From the IMG/VR virus record IMGVR_UViG_3300004457_000197, positions 1-33,947 of that record: a stretch of DNA of 33,947 nt. One strand, written 5' to 3'. The stretch is from a virus. How positions within the stretch are numbered: position 1 is the stretch's first letter; each line of letters starts with the position of its first letter. The position numbers and the translations under genes were made by a program. This document shows, piece after piece, positions 15,350 through 25,409 of this stretch. Under the pieces are notes generated by a model that saw only the letters and a list, made by a program, of their open reading frames with translations, ran no database searches and was not told the DNA's origin.

Positions 15350-17385
15350 TATGTTATAGGAACCTCCACGCCTCTTATACGTACTGTTTCAACGTCTTCG
15401 CCTGCAGCTAATTTAATTGCCGCATTTATAATCTTCGCGTTCTGCCTAGCATTAACTTTAGAACTGCCTAAGAAGTCTTTTACAACTCCTCTAATATCGT
15501 TATAAGCCTCTAGGAACGTAGGCGTAGGCGTTAAAGGTAAGTCTGGTTGTTCAGGCTTAGGATTCCTCATTATGTTAGTAGGGTCAGTATTATGAACATT
15601 TACTATAGCTTGTTGAGTATAGATCGGTACATGGTTATCTACACCTGTAAATAGAGTTATATAGCCAGGAATAGGGTCATAGCTGTTATAAGGGTTAATC
15701 TTAGTAGATCCTGTACGCTTAGATTGAACTACTACTTCTGACAATGTGTAAGCTAGGGATTTATCAACTATGTTGTTGGCCTCTTCTGAGGCTACTACAG
15801 TTAGAACTATATTATTAGTAAGAGCGTTAGTTACGGTAATAGCATCATTAGTAAGGCCATCATCTCTTTGAGAATCGTCTGAGAATGTATCAATGAATAC
15901 ACCTTTGTTAGCTGCCTCTTCAATAAACTTAGCGTTATTAGTTTGTACTAAAGATGAATACAATTCAAATAAGCCTTGTACTTGTTGTTGTAGTCTATTT
16001 AAATCACCGACAATAACTTTGAGAGGGCCTGAATCAGTCACGCCTGGGTCTGTATGCCAGTCATAGGTTATAGTAGCTATCTCTAAGGCATCTGGGGAGC
16101 TGGACGGCTTCTGTGGATTAGATCTATGAGGTATACCCTTAACGCGCCTAATTGCGCCACTCTCTGTCATCTCTAATAGATCAATTCGTTTAAGTTTATA
16201 AGAATAATCAAAGCTACTAGACCCGCCATCTACAAGAGTACCTACGCCGGATTGATCCTCTACGGTAATTGTCGTATCGGTAAAGTCCACTGTCCCTACT
16301 GGGATGCTGTAGGTAAAATTATAAGTAACTGAATAAGTAGTCCCTATTGAAGGCTCTGCTCCCCCTAGAGACCAGTCTACTGAAGATCCTGTTAGTTGGT
16401 AGTCAGTACCCTGTACATAAGTAGTCATCCCTTGAGTAACAGAGATTATAGTTGCTGCTCCTGATCTTAGAAGAGCATCTGAAGTGTTGATAACTGCGCC
16501 CCTAGAGACTGATTCAGTAGTTCTTAAAGTGACTCTTACAGCGTCTAGGTCTGAAATAGGAGAGTAGTTAGTAGTAATGACGGCTGTGCCAGTATCTACG
16601 TCCATAGTATGGTTTTCATTTTCTATGTCACTTAGCTCAGGGTCTTTCTCATAAGATAGTCTTTCTGAAGCTGTACGTTCAGTCTTATAACCGTTTACGT
16701 TACCAGTACCTTCAGTGATGTTGAATATGTAATTATCATTTTCGTCTGCTTCCTCGAACTCTACATGAAGGCCTGAAACACGGTATGAACCGTTAGCATC
16801 TTTGTCGTATTTAGCTACTAGGTCTTGTACTTTACTTAATTGAGGGGAGTCTTGTTTAATGATCAAAACACCATTTAAAACAGTGAAAGCAGGGTAAAAG
16901 GTATTGGTGTTACTTGTTGAGCTGGATTCAGCTTTATATCCCCAAACAACTTCTTTCTTTAGCCTATCTGAAGTTGGAACTTGGAGAGAGAACATTAAAG
17001 GGGTGTCATCTAATAAATCGGCATCATCTGTAGAAGTTATAATACTTTCTTGAAGGAAAACGCCTATTTGTACTTCTTCATCTAAAGGGATTGTTATGCC
17101 TGAAGTGACTTGGGCGAAAGGTATGATGTCCCCGCCTGCGTATACTTTACCGGCATCTATTTTGACTGCACCAGTTGAAGAGTTTACGTAAGGCTGACCG
17201 CCCTCAATAACCGCCCCTTCAGGGAATAAAGACCCGATTAGGTCAATGCGCTTATTGTCTATTAAAGATTGAAGCTCGTTTAACTCACGGTGAGTAAGGT
17301 ATTTATCAGATTTAAAAGCTATATGATAGAACTGTTTAGCGCTATCGTAAGGGTTTGAGTATTCATCTGGGTATGTGACTGACAT
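15349..17385 (-). CDS. DUF4815-type tail structural protein
   Basis: A 678-aa protein. Its first 100 residues match the DUF4815 pattern: a YDSAKQFYHIAFKSDKYL start, the ELNELQSLIDNKRIDLIG helix, then GAVIEGGQPYVNSSTGAVKI and a DAGKVYAGGDIIPF strand. This domain is common in baseplate or fibre-network proteins of contractile phages. The rest is beta-rich with a helical patch (LNRLQQQVQGLFELYSSLVQ, about 475-495). The ATG uses AGG of the palindrome copy at 17387-17402 as its ribosome site. It is coupled by TAATG to the next gene. Confidence 0.7.
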   Translation of the reverse strand: MSVTYPDEYSNPYDSAKQFYHIAFKSDKYLTHRELNELQSLIDNKRIDLIGSLFPEGAVIEGGQPYVNSSTGAVKIDAGKVYAGGDIIPFAQVTSGITIPLDEEVQIGVFLQESIITSTDDADLLDDTPLMFSLQVPTSDRLKKEVVWGYKAESSSTSNTNTFYPAFTVLNGVLIIKQDSPQLSKVQDLVAKYDKDANGSYRVSGLHVEFEEADENDNYIFNITEGTGNVNGYKTERTASERLSYEKDPELSDIENENHTMDVDTGTAVITTNYSPISDLDAVRVTLRTTESVSRGAVINTSDALLRSGAATIISVTQGMTTYVQGTDYQLTGSSVDWSLGGAEPSIGTTYSVTYNFTYSIPVGTVDFTDTTITVEDQSGVGTLVDGGSSSFDYSYKLKRIDLLEMTESGAIRRVKGIPHRSNPQKPSSSPDALEIATITYDWHTDPGVTDSGPLKVIVGDLNRLQQQVQGLFELYSSLVQTNNAKFIEEAANKGVFIDTFSDDSQRDDGLTNDAITVTNALTNNIVLTVVASEEANNIVDKSLAYTLSEVVVQSKRTGSTKINPYNSYDPIPGYITLFTGVDNHVPIYTQQAIVNVHNTDPTNIMRNPKPEQPDLPLTPTPTFLEAYNDIRGVVKDFLGSSKVNARQNAKIINAAIKLAAGEDVETVRIRGVEVPIT

Positions 17386-17386
17386 G

Positions 17387-17402
17387 TTTTACCTGGGTGA
17401 AA
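17387..17402 (-). repeat. Dispersed palindrome, copy (TTTCACCCAGGTAAAA), also a ribosome site
   Basis: The motif abuts the upstream stop codon (17405-17403) and ends one base before the next ATG, filling the 17-bp gap. Its AGG lies 6 bp before the ATG and is the only Shine-Dalgarno candidate for the DUF4815 gene. Confidence 0.88.
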
Positions 17403-18095
17403 TTAGAATGTTATGGTGAAGTTCCTTGAAAGCTCTCCGACATCGTTTTTAACTATGGCACTGGTTTTCTGCTTAAGCATCATATGCCCAACATCAACTA
17501 CATCGGCTAAGAGTACGTAGTTAGTTCCTTCTGAAACGCCTCCGTCAAGCTCTACATTGCTGAAAACCCCGAATTCACGGATAGTCTCATCTTCACCTTC
17601 TTCTAGTAGGAAAGTAGCTTGGAAAAGTACAGTATTAGTAGGCTCAGAAGACAAAGCCCAAGTATCAGAATCAGTAACAATATCACCGTCAACATCTGGT
17701 GTGACAAATCCAACAAAAGCACAGCGTTTTCTCCCTATCTCGTCATGTAATTCAGACTCACTTGTCAATACATCCGTAGATACAGTATAGGTAACGTGGA
17801 CTTGTTGTGTAGCGCCTATCCCTGAACCAACCCTAGTTATAATGCCTGTTGAGTAGTCTACTGAGTAGTCTGTAGTCTCCGTATAGGTAACAGAGTCAGT
17901 ATTGTTCTTCACAACTACATCTTCTATAGGGTAATCCGAAACATTCACAATATTGGAAGCAAAGGTTAAGGTTTTAGTCTGAGGATCTCCCCACTCTGTT
18001 GATCCGCGCCCTATAGCCACGAAAATGTTGTCCAGCCCTATTACGCCTTGAGCAATAGCCGTTTTGATCGTATTCACAACTGATATAGAAGCCAT
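17403..18095 (-). CDS. Tail-collar/fibre-connector type protein (DUF3751-like)
   Basis: A 230-aa protein with the pattern of proteins that join fibres to the P2-type baseplate: an early IFVAIGRGSTEWGDP segment (about 24-38), then LHDEIGRKRCAFVGFVTPD (about 117-135), and the FQATFLLEEGEDETIREFGVF motif (about 158-178). These resemble the N-terminal collar domain of P2 gpH-like fibres, here apparently a separate gene. No clear Shine-Dalgarno precedes the ATG. A palindrome copy (18123-18138) lies 27 bp upstream. Confidence 0.6.
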   Translation of the reverse strand: MASISVVNTIKTAIAQGVIGLDNIFVAIGRGSTEWGDPQTKTLTFASNIVNVSDYPIEDVVVKNNTDSVTYTETTDYSVDYSTGIITRVGSGIGATQQVHVTYTVSTDVLTSESELHDEIGRKRCAFVGFVTPDVDGDIVTDSDTWALSSEPTNTVLFQATFLLEEGEDETIREFGVFSNVELDGGVSEGTNYVLLADVVDVGHMMLKQKTSAIVKNDVGELSRNFTITF

Positions 18096-18122
18096 AGTCT
18101 ATATTGTAGTATGTTTTTAATG

Positions 18123-18138
18123 CTTCACCTGGGTGAAA
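18123..18138 (-). repeat. Dispersed palindrome, copy (TTTCACCCAGGTGAAG)
   Basis: This copy starts at the base after the TAA of the small 59-aa gene and is identical to those at 9282 and 32939. On the minus strand GCATTAAAAACAT follows; a near-identical GCATTAGAAACAC follows the copy at 32939. Confidence 0.88.
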
Positions 18139-18318
18139 TTAAACAGGAGTATGTATCCTTTTCTTCCACTCTAAAGGCCCGCCAAAAGGCTTAGTAGCCC
18201 CTAAAAGAACTTGTGTTTGCGCTGCAGGAGGCTTTACTTCATGGGCTCTACACCAGTTTACATAGTCCTTTACAGTTACTGGCTTTAAGAATCTAGTTAT
18301 AGCGTCTCCTGGTTTCAT
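18139..18318 (-). CDS. Small unknown protein, 59 aa
   Basis: A short gene in an operon position: its ATG lies 2 bp after the stop of the 112-aa gene, with AGGA 9 bp upstream, and its TAA directly abuts a palindrome copy. The protein is basic and soluble, starting MKPGDAITRFLKPVTVKDYV and containing NWCRAHEVKPP and GGPLEWKKRIHTPV. No family was recognised. The LKPVTVKDYVNWCRAH part could be a small helical domain. Coupling and spacing make it more likely real than chance. Confidence 0.6.
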   Translation of the reverse strand: MKPGDAITRFLKPVTVKDYVNWCRAHEVKPPAAQTQVLLGATKPFGGPLEWKKRIHTPV

Positions 18319-18320
18319 AA

Positions 18321-18659
18321 TTATATTCCTATAGAGTTACTTTCTAGTGATTCTGCCTTAGCTGCCTCGGCTGCTTCCTTAGCTGCTTTTTCTATTCTAT
18401 AAGCGTTCCTAACCTCTAAAGCATACTTAGCGATTTGCTTCTTAGTAAACTGAGCTGGGGTTTCAGGATTATCTACCGTTAAAGTTTCGCCATTTATTTC
18501 TTGGGTTACTGTAGGATTGTAATGGTAAGTATAAGCAAATGCCTCTACCATTTCAGGTATTAAAGCAGAATCCATAGACCAGCATATTGGCTGTGTGCTT
18601 GCGTTTACCGATATTACAGTTGCTGCGAGTGCTACTAGTATCCAGTGTTTGATTTTCAT
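18321..18659 (-). CDS. Small secreted protein, 112 aa
   Basis: A short protein with a Sec signal peptide: KIKHW n-region, ILVALAATVISV core, cleavage after VNA at about residue 20. The mature part is mainly helical (MDSALIPEMVEAFAYTYHYN, a long KYALEVRNAYRIEKAAKEAA helix) and has a single cysteine (C26). It follows the giant fibre gene at 18675 after 15 bp, and that fibre also has a signal peptide, so the two may be exported together. AGGA lies about 12 bp before the ATG. Function unknown. Confidence 0.62.
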   Translation of the reverse strand: MKIKHWILVALAATVISVNASTQPICWSMDSALIPEMVEAFAYTYHYNPTVTQEINGETLTVDNPETPAQFTKKQIAKYALEVRNAYRIEKAAKEAAEAAKAESLESNSIGI

Positions 18660-18674
18660 ATACTTATTATATCC

Positions 18675-21600
18675 TTAGAGAGATGTTACTGTCTCCCATG
18701 CTGAACCTGTGTACACAGAGAGCTTATGTAATGTGCTGTCATATACCATCATACCCTCAGTTGGGCTAGATATAGCGTTCTTCTGAGTAGTAGTCATACG
18801 TGGTGGCATGAAAGCTTTAGTTGTAGAAACTACGTCTAGGATAGCATTAGCGTTCGGAGACGACACATTAATACCTACGCTGCCAGTAGATGAAATAGTG
18901 AACCTATTTGTGCCTGTGATTGCCGTACCGCCAGTTCCAGAAGCTGCATTGTAGTAAGATGCCGAGCCCCCGCTCCCTACTTCAAACCAACCAGCAGAGT
19001 CCGTTGTAATGTAGTTTCTAGTGCTGCCAGCTCCAAATCCTACGTTAAATCCTATAGCTCCATAATCATTAGCACTACCGCCAATAGAAATACCATAACC
19101 ACTTAGAGCACCTGTACTATATATACCGAAAAACCCAGGGCCATTAACTGTAAGTTTTGAATTAGCAGATGTAGTGGCTGTATTTATATTTAGAGCCTTA
19201 TTAGTAGAATCGTAGAATAGTTTAGTATTGTCTTGACTCACCAACCCAGAAGTACCCGCATACAGTAAGCTTCCTGCTGTCATTGCGTTTATCGAAAGAC
19301 CCGAAGACGTAATTTTTACAGTCGGTGTTGCGCTGCTAAAGTTGAAGCCAATACTATTCCATGTGTAGCCGGTAGCACCGAAAACCAAGTTATTGCTTGT
19401 ATCCACGTAGAACATATCTCTGTCTGTTCCACCGCTATCGGCCGCTAAAAATCCATAGTTGTTTTTAACATATAGATTCGCATTAATCATTTTAAGAGCA
19501 CCGCTACTCCATATATATTTCTGGTTGCCGTTAATACTTAAAGACAATTCATTTGCTGCCGACCTATAGAACCCAGTGTTAGTGTTATCCCACATTGCAA
19601 GACCTGGCGCAGAAACGGAACCTGCAGGAAAACGATAAGCGCCAGCAGGAGTAATATCTGCAAGTCCCGTATTAGCACTATCTCTAAACTCAACAAGCGC
19701 ATTAACCTGAGAAGCTGCTCCCTTTATTATTTGCCCATATGTTGAAGCACTAGCTGGAACTATATCCAACATTGAAGTCGGAGCTGTTTGGTTTATTCCA
19801 GTCTTTCCTGCGAAATAGTTATAAGAGTTCGCGTCACTGTTGTAGAAACCCCAGGGTACATTTGTCTGAGTTCCTGTGGTGATATCACCGACATAGTAAC
19901 CGTAGAGAGTGCCGATTGTACCTGCGTTTGTTAAGTCGCCAGTAGTGAAATACTTGGCACTCGTAATTACTCCTGATGCGTTTGAGTTTGTTAGGACAGT
20001 ATCAATAATTGTGCCTGTCGAAATTGTACCAGTGCTACTATTACTAAGAGTTACACTAGCTCCCTGTCCAGTTGTGATTGTGCCAGAGCTTTGGTTATTA
20101 ACTTGGTATCTTAGTCCACGAACGCTAGAATAGGTCGCGGTTCCACCTATATTAACTTGGTTATCCATTCCAAATATAGAGTTAGTAACATTCTGAGCGT
20201 TACCAGAGGGTACTTGAACGATACTTCTATACCCATAAGTTTGGAAAGATGTAGAAGCTGTTGGAGCTAAAGTAACATTGTTTGCTATACCTACGCGTCT
20301 ATTAGTCGGAGCTACAGAATTGTCTGCTGTAAAGTTTAAAAAGAAAGGAGTATATATCGCTATGGCATCTGCCCCTGTAGACGTTGTAGCATCAAAGGTT
20401 TTAGCTTGATGGAACTGGGCTGTTGGGCTGCTTGTGCCTAAACCGAAGTAGTTGTTAGTATCGTCATAAAACAAATTGCTGTTGTCTTGGGTTACAGCGC
20501 TGCCGCTAGAGAATAATACTGAACCGGCCGTATAAGCAGAGCTGTTATTAGTACCACCATTAGCTATAGGTAGAACACCAGTCACGCCCGTAGTTAGCGG
20601 TAGTCCAGTTAAATTAGTTGCCACGCCAGAAGCCGGTGTACCTATAGCAGGAGTTGTAAATACAGGAGAAGTAGCAGTTAGTACACCTGTATTTGATATT
20701 GTTAATTGGTTACTAGTACCTGCTATAAATGACTCAGCGCCTAAAGCATACTTATTAGTCATAGTGACGTTAGTGCCGACTGTTGGGTCTTTAAAGAAAG
20801 CAGTAATATATTTTGTAAATGTTGTTGAGCTACTAGCAGCAATAGTGTTTCCACCTAACACATCTGTATAAGCGGCCGCTACTGTGCCTGTAGAAGTAGT
20901 ATCTGTTAGTGTGGCTGCTACACCTTTTAATCTCAAACCACTAGTAGTCCATGCTGCCGATGATATGTTTCCAGAAAGCGTGATTCTATCAGTAGTCAGG
21001 TTACTTACTGTAGGGGCTGTATCAAAAACTGCAAGCCCGCTACCTGTTTCATTGGTTATAACAGAGGCTAGATTAGCACTAGTTGGAGTCCCTAAGAATG
21101 TTGCAACACTAGTGCCTAAACCAGAGACACCAGTACTAATTGGTAAGCCAGTCGCGTTAGTTAATGTTACTGCTGATGGAGTTCCTAAGTTAGGAGTAGC
21201 TAATATAGGTGAACCGTTAAATACTAGTTTGCCTGTGCCTGACTCGTCTGTAACAAGACCAGCTAACACCGAAGAAGCAAAAGTATTTAAATCATCTACT
21301 GGGTCTAACTTTGTTCTAGTTATTACTTGACCAGATAAAGTTATATAGTCAGGAGTACCAGAAAGGGTTACATCTCCTGTATTTGTATTGGATAAATTAG
21401 AGCCAGTTACCGTGCCTGTAGAAGCCACTGATAGTGGAGTAATAGCGCCTAGTGTTAAAGCAAGGGTACCTGTGGTTGTTACTGGTGAGCCGCTATTAAT
21501 TACTATACCGTTATCACCAGAAGCAGCTACACTAGTCACCGTCCCAGTGTTGTTAGTCCAGCCTTGGTCATTGTTTATCTCTGAGCCTAATATAGTTCCT

Positions 21601-21905
21601 TTGTTTAAAGTTAGAGCTATAGTCCCGTTGGTAGTTACAGGAGAGCCAGTAGCTGCTAGTCCGTTATCCGTAGATATAGCCACTGATGTTACTGTTCCGT
21701 TTACTGGTGTTATGAACCCTAAAGTTGAACCATTTACATAAACATACTTTCCGCTTTGCCCCGAATAAGAATCAGGCGTATCACTTAGTTTTAGAAATGA
21801 GTTTGGCCCTCGCATAGCCTCATTAGTAGCTAAAGCCGACATAGGGCTTACTAGCAGTAATGTTACTAGCGCTGATTTTATTAGATTATTTATTTTGTTT
21901 TTCAT
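18675..21905 (-). CDS. Giant fibre-like protein with Sec signal peptide
   Basis: A 1076-aa Ser/Thr/Gly/Asn-rich protein. It opens with a signal peptide ([19 protein letters not shown], cleavage near residue 26), then the [20 protein letters not shown] motif common at the start of phage fibre-like proteins. Repeats of the GTVTSVA..DNG type (about 65-150) and [18 protein letters not shown]-type units follow, then a long beta-structured shaft. The C-terminus ([20 protein letters not shown] ... GSAWETV) is a domain found at the ends of many phage and Bacteroidetes fibres. No peptidase S74 chaperone was seen. The ATG uses the AGGT of the palindrome copy at 21908-21923. Secretion of a fibre is unusual; it may be a surface adhesin rather than a virion part. 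Confidence 0.72.
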   Translation of the reverse strand: MKNKINNLIKSALVTLLLVSPMSALATNEAMRGPNSFLKLSDTPDSYSGQSGKYVYVNGSTLGFITPVNGTVTSVAISTDNGLAATGSPVTTNGTIALTLNKGTILGSEINNDQGWTNNTGTVTSVAASGDNGIVINSGSPVTTTGTLALTLGAITPLSVASTGTVTGSNLSNTNTGDVTLSGTPDYITLSGQVITRTKLDPVDDLNTFASSVLAGLVTDESGTGKLVFNGSPILATPNLGTPSAVTLTNATGLPISTGVSGLGTSVATFLGTPTSANLASVITNETGSGLAVFDTAPTVSNLTTDRITLSGNISSAAWTTSGLRLKGVAATLTDTTSTGTVAAAYTDVLGGNTIAASSSTTFTKYITAFFKDPTVGTNVTMTNKYALGAESFIAGTSNQLTISNTGVLTATSPVFTTPAIGTPASGVATNLTGLPLTTGVTGVLPIANGGTNNSSAYTAGSVLFSSGSAVTQDNSNLFYDDTNNYFGLGTSSPTAQFHQAKTFDATTSTGADAIAIYTPFFLNFTADNSVAPTNRRVGIANNVTLAPTASTSFQTYGYRSIVQVPSGNAQNVTNSIFGMDNQVNIGGTATYSSVRGLRYQVNNQSSGTITTGQGASVTLSNSSTGTISTGTIIDTVLTNSNASGVITSAKYFTTGDLTNAGTIGTLYGYYVGDITTGTQTNVPWGFYNSDANSYNYFAGKTGINQTAPTSMLDIVPASASTYGQIIKGAASQVNALVEFRDSANTGLADITPAGAYRFPAGSVSAPGLAMWDNTNTGFYRSAANELSLSINGNQKYIWSSGALKMINANLYVKNNYGFLAADSGGTDRDMFYVDTSNNLVFGATGYTWNSIGFNFSSATPTVKITSSGLSINAMTAGSLLYAGTSGLVSQDNTKLFYDSTNKALNINTATTSANSKLTVNGPGFFGIYSTGALSGYGISIGGSANDYGAIGFNVGFGAGSTRNYITTDSAGWFEVGSGGSASYYNAASGTGGTAITGTNRFTISSTGSVGINVSSPNANAILDVVSTTKAFMPPRMTTTQKNAISSPTEGMMVYDSTLHKLSVYTGSAWETVTSL

Positions 21906-21907
21906 TA

Positions 21908-21923
21908 TTTTACCTGGGTGAAA
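21908..21923 (-). repeat. Dispersed palindrome, copy (TTTCACCCAGGTAAAA), also a ribosome site
   Basis: The motif fills 16 of the 18 bases between the upstream TAA and the ATG of the 1076-aa gene; its AGG is 7 bp from the ATG. It is identical to the copies at 17387 and 10826. Confidence 0.88.
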
Positions 21924-24011
21924 TTAGAACATTAAAAATCCTTGGCTTTTATTGTAATAAGGCCTATTAGTAAAAGTCCAGTTTGTATTACTACCGCTAT
22001 CTGTAGAATGAGTCCCAGAATAGAACGGTACTGCCCTAGCGGCCGTTATACTATATACACTTACGTAGTCTATATCTACAGGGTAGGTGCAGCTAATAGT
22101 AGCTATACTAAATGTACTTCTGTAGTTTATTAAATTACCAGCAGTACCACTAGGTAAAGGGGAAGAACCTTTAAAAGTATGGGTACTGGTATCAAAACGG
22201 AGGTCAGCAGTGCCTGTACCTGTAACTGAGAGATTATTATAAGTGGCACCTCCTATAAACTGCAAAGCGCTGTAACTACCTAAAGTTACTCTCATGTCAT
22301 AAAAAACATTAGCACTATTTACCTCAAAACTTTTCAAAGCGGCTGTACTATTAGATATAACTATTGTAGAAGTTCCTGCGTTTAAAGTTAAACCAGTACT
22401 TGTAGTTGTGCTCCATATAGTACTAGTACCTGTTAAACTCCAAGTACCAGAACCCATTGTTAATGTTCTAGTATTACTGTTACTAGACGAAAACACACTA
22501 CAAGCTACATCGTAGTTATTAGCATCTAAAGTACCATTAGTTAAAGAAATAGAAGAACCAGAAGCAGTTAAATTATCCTGTAAAGTTAATGTACCACCTA
22601 TAGCGTCTAGGTTTATAGGGCCTGTGCTTTTACCGCAAGTAGTAATAGTATAAGAAGACCTGCCTTTAAAGGCCATAGATGAACTTTGGACATAGGAAAT
22701 ACCGGTTGCTAACTTTAATGACCCGTAGATATTAAAAGTGCCTGAACTGCCAGCTACATCACCACTTGCTCCTGTAAAATCTATATTTTTACCAAGACGC
22801 GGCATATCTAAATCCATAACACCGCCTGATAAAGAGCCAGTTATATTAGCATTATCCTGAGGTAAAGGGACTCTACCGCTCCACGGCGCAGTACTCCAAT
22901 CTTGACCACTTGAAGTTCCAGTTAAGGTTTGGGTTGCTGCTGTAGTAAATGTTATCCCTGAATTACCGCCACAATCACCAGAGGAGTCTATACTTTGTGC
23001 TGTTAGATTCCAGTTAGCTGCCCCTGCCCCGGTTATATCTTCAAAATCAGTGTAACTAGTTACGATAGTAGCCGCAGTTAAAGTCCTAGCAGTAGCAGAA
23101 ACATTACTACTGATTAGTAGTCTTTTAGTAACAGAGTTACCATTTATTGTTAGCGTGCCATTAATAGTTTGGTTGGCAGCAAAAGTATATTTGTTTACTT
23201 TATCAGCATAACCAGTGAGGGTTAAATTATTAAAAGTATTTGCCCCTGTTATAGCAATAGTGTTAGGGCAGGTAGTAAAAGTTACATCGTAGAATGTTTT
23301 ACCTCCCCCTGCTAATCCTGAACCGTTATTAGAGGAGAATGTTATAGTAGATGTCCCAGGTGTAAAAGTAAGGTTTGTAGTAGTAGCACCAAAATCCCAT
23401 ACCGCTGTACCAGTATTACCAGTAAGGGTAATTGCCGAGGCCCCCAATGTTAAAGAACGGACATTACTATTATTAGAATTAAGTGTGCCTACGCTAACTG
23501 CTTGCCCATTAGTATCTAAGGAGCCTTTAGTTAAAGTTAGTGTTGCAGTAGCTGCTACCGTTAAAGCAGAAGAAAGAATCCAACTGCCGTTACTTGTAGC
23601 ATTGAAAGTAATATTACTAGTAGTTTTACCGGCAGTATCAATAGTTTGTTGCGTGGCTGAGGTAGATACTAGACTAAGGGCTGATGTAATTGAACTCAGC
23701 TTAGTGTAAGTCATACCTGAGGATAGCTTTAGGGCTACGTTGCTTGCTCCTGCCGTAGCGTCCCCTATACTAAGGGTGAATCCTGCATTGTGTGTTAATG
23801 TGCCAGCGTAATTACCAGTGCCGCTAGTACAGTCTAATGACCTACATGCTGAATTAGCGTCTATCGTGACGTTACCAGAACCTGATTCTAAAATTATATT
23901 ATCGGCTGCTGTAGGAGGGCCAGAACTATCGCCGCCGCCAGAGCCAGTACTTGACCATGTACCCGCTGCTGACCAATTACCGCCTGCTGCTTTAGCGTAT
24001 AAAGTTGTCAT
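21924..24011 (-). CDS. Beta-helix fibre/adhesin protein with internal duplication
   Basis: A 695-aa Ser/Thr/Asn/Gly-rich protein without signal peptide. Regular short strands (SNITFNATSNGSWIL, LTLTKGSLDTNGQAVSVGTL) suggest a parallel beta-helix. The sequence is duplicated: NWSAAGTWSS ... PPTAADNIILESGSGNVTID (about 12-53) is mirrored near 375-415 by DWSTAPWSGRVPLPQDNANI, each followed by the same kind of helix with LTKGSLD or LTNGTLD turns. Two-module beta-helices suit a tail-spike or adhesin shaft; no enzymatic residues were recognised. It starts 3 bp after the stop of the previous gene, with AGGG about 10 bp upstream. Confidence 0.65.
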   Translation of the reverse strand: MTTLYAKAAGGNWSAAGTWSSTGSGGGDSSGPPTAADNIILESGSGNVTIDANSACRSLDCTSGTGNYAGTLTHNAGFTLSIGDATAGASNVALKLSSGMTYTKLSSITSALSLVSTSATQQTIDTAGKTTSNITFNATSNGSWILSSALTVAATATLTLTKGSLDTNGQAVSVGTLNSNNSNVRSLTLGASAITLTGNTGTAVWDFGATTTNLTFTPGTSTITFSSNNGSGLAGGGKTFYDVTFTTCPNTIAITGANTFNNLTLTGYADKVNKYTFAANQTINGTLTINGNSVTKRLLISSNVSATARTLTAATIVTSYTDFEDITGAGAANWNLTAQSIDSSGDCGGNSGITFTTAATQTLTGTSSGQDWSTAPWSGRVPLPQDNANITGSLSGGVMDLDMPRLGKNIDFTGASGDVAGSSGTFNIYGSLKLATGISYVQSSSMAFKGRSSYTITTCGKSTGPINLDAIGGTLTLQDNLTASGSSISLTNGTLDANNYDVACSVFSSSNSNTRTLTMGSGTWSLTGTSTIWSTTTSTGLTLNAGTSTIVISNSTAALKSFEVNSANVFYDMRVTLGSYSALQFIGGATYNNLSVTGTGTADLRFDTSTHTFKGSSPLPSGTAGNLINYRSTFSIATISCTYPVDIDYVSVYSITAARAVPFYSGTHSTDSGSNTNWTFTNRPYYNKSQGFLMF

Positions 24012-24014
24012 TTA

Positions 24015-25409
24015 TTAGAACCCTTTTATGACGGCTACAACGTCCCATTTACTGGCAGTGGAGTTATATATACAACCTATATAATCAGTTTTACCAGAAA
24101 CAGTAGTAGTAAGAGAAGTTATGTCTGTTCCAAATCTAAACCCGCCTGCGCCTGAGTTAAGAGACAATGTCCTATCTGCTCCACTGGCGGTATGCCTAAT
24201 GGTTATCCTTTTACCGTTTGCTGCATTAGTAGGGACTGCTATAGTTCTATCCCCTGCTGCGCTTAAAGTAAAAATTGTCCCTAACGAAGCATCAAGCGCA
24301 GGAGTAGCACCGTCAGTTAAAACAGATACTACAGAGCTTTGGTCTCCAAACTGTAAAGCCCCTGTACCTACTTCATCAGTTAAAGCCGCTGCTAAATTGG
24401 CTGACGTAGGAGTAGCTAAAAAGGTTGCAACCCCAGAAGCCAAACCAGATACGCCAGTACTAACAGGTAGGCCAGTACAATTAGTCAAAGTACCAGACGC
24501 AGGAGTACCTAATGCTGGCGTTACTAATGTTGGAGAGTTAGCAAATACTAAAGAGCCGGTACCAGTTTCATCAGTAATAGCGGCAGCCAAATTAGCACTA
24601 GTAGGTGTTGCCAATAACGTGGCTATCCCAGTACCAAGACCTGTTACGCCTGTACTTATTGGCAGGCCTGTACAACTAGTAAGAGTTCCAGAAGATGGGG
24701 TTCCTAAAACAGGGGTTGTTAAAGTAGGTGAGGTAAGAGTTTTATTAGTTAAAGTATCAGTTGTTGTTCTTCCTACATAAGTATCTGTACCTTGGAATGT
24801 AATTGTCGTAGAATCAGTTCCAGCTAAAGTTAAAGTATTACTTACGCTTAGTTTTTTACCACTAGTTACTACTTCTCCGTAATAAGAAGCAGACCATGAT
24901 GCTGTTCCAGTTCCTGAGGTTAAAATACAAGTAATAAGCATTGAGGTGCTGCCCGCAAGTATTTTAATTGCATTGCCGCCAGATGAGTTTACAGTTACTA
25001 GCCCTGAGCTATTGTTTACAATAAGGAATTGCTGCCCTAAAACTAAAGTAGAGGCTACTGGCATTACGACTGTCTGAGTAGTTGAGCCTGTGAAAAATTG
25101 AAGGAATGTACTGCCAACAGTTAATGTAGTAGTACCCGCTGCTGTAGCAGTAGTAGTGTATGACTCGATTAAATTATTAGAAGTTATATTCCCATTAGCA
25201 TCCCGTAAAGTAAGCGTACTAGCGGTAGCGGCTGTGGCTACTCCTGTGCCTGTAGGTGCGCCATTTAGTACTGGTGTTGCTATAGTAGGTGTTGTACCAA
25301 ATACGGCAGCACCCGAGCCCGTCTTGTCAGATAAAGTAGCGGCTAGTTTTGCGCTAGTAGGTGCTGCTAAAAAGGCTGCTGTTTCGGCTGTGGCTGTTAA
25401 ATTACTCAT
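24015..25409 (-). CDS. Repeat-containing fibre protein
   Basis: A 464-aa Thr/Ala/Gly-rich protein. The ATG at 25407-25409 is preferred: it overlaps the upstream stop as TAATG and has GGAG about 9 bp before it; a TTG start at 25424 would lose this arrangement. There is no signal peptide. It contains at least three units with the core [20 protein letters not shown], each with [15 protein letters not shown] and STGVTGLG segments, a repeat widespread in phage fibres. Between them (about 90-200) lies a beta module with IKIL and GTASW, and a related module ends the protein ([12 protein letters not shown]). Probably a fibre shaft component working with the proteins on either side. Confidence 0.65.
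   Translation of the reverse strand: MSNLTATAETAAFLAAPTSAKLAATLSDKTGSGAAVFGTTPTIATPVLNGAPTGTGVATAATASTLTLRDANGNITSNNLIESYTTTATAAGTTTLTVGSTFLQFFTGSTTQTVVMPVASTLVLGQQFLIVNNSSGLVTVNSSGGNAIKILAGSTSMLITCILTSGTGTASWSASYYGEVVTSGKKLSVSNTLTLAGTDSTTITFQGTDTYVGRTTTDTLTNKTLTSPTLTTPVLGTPSSGTLTSCTGLPISTGVTGLGTGIATLLATPTSANLAAAITDETGTGSLVFANSPTLVTPALGTPASGTLTNCTGLPVSTGVSGLASGVATFLATPTSANLAAALTDEVGTGALQFGDQSSVVSVLTDGATPALDASLGTIFTLSAAGDRTIAVPTNAANGKRITIRHTASGADRTLSLNSGAGGFRFGTDITSLTTTVSGKTDYIGCIYNSTASKWDVVAVIKGF

Noticed and set aside
24121-24780. A 219-codon open frame on the plus strand opposite the 464-aa fibre gene, with similar long frames at 29383-29868, 28432-28803 and 20884-21330
   Set aside because: These are antisense shadows of Thr/Ala/Gly/Ser-rich repeats. 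They lack ribosome sites, give Val/Pro-rich low-complexity proteins and lie opposite well-supported genes.
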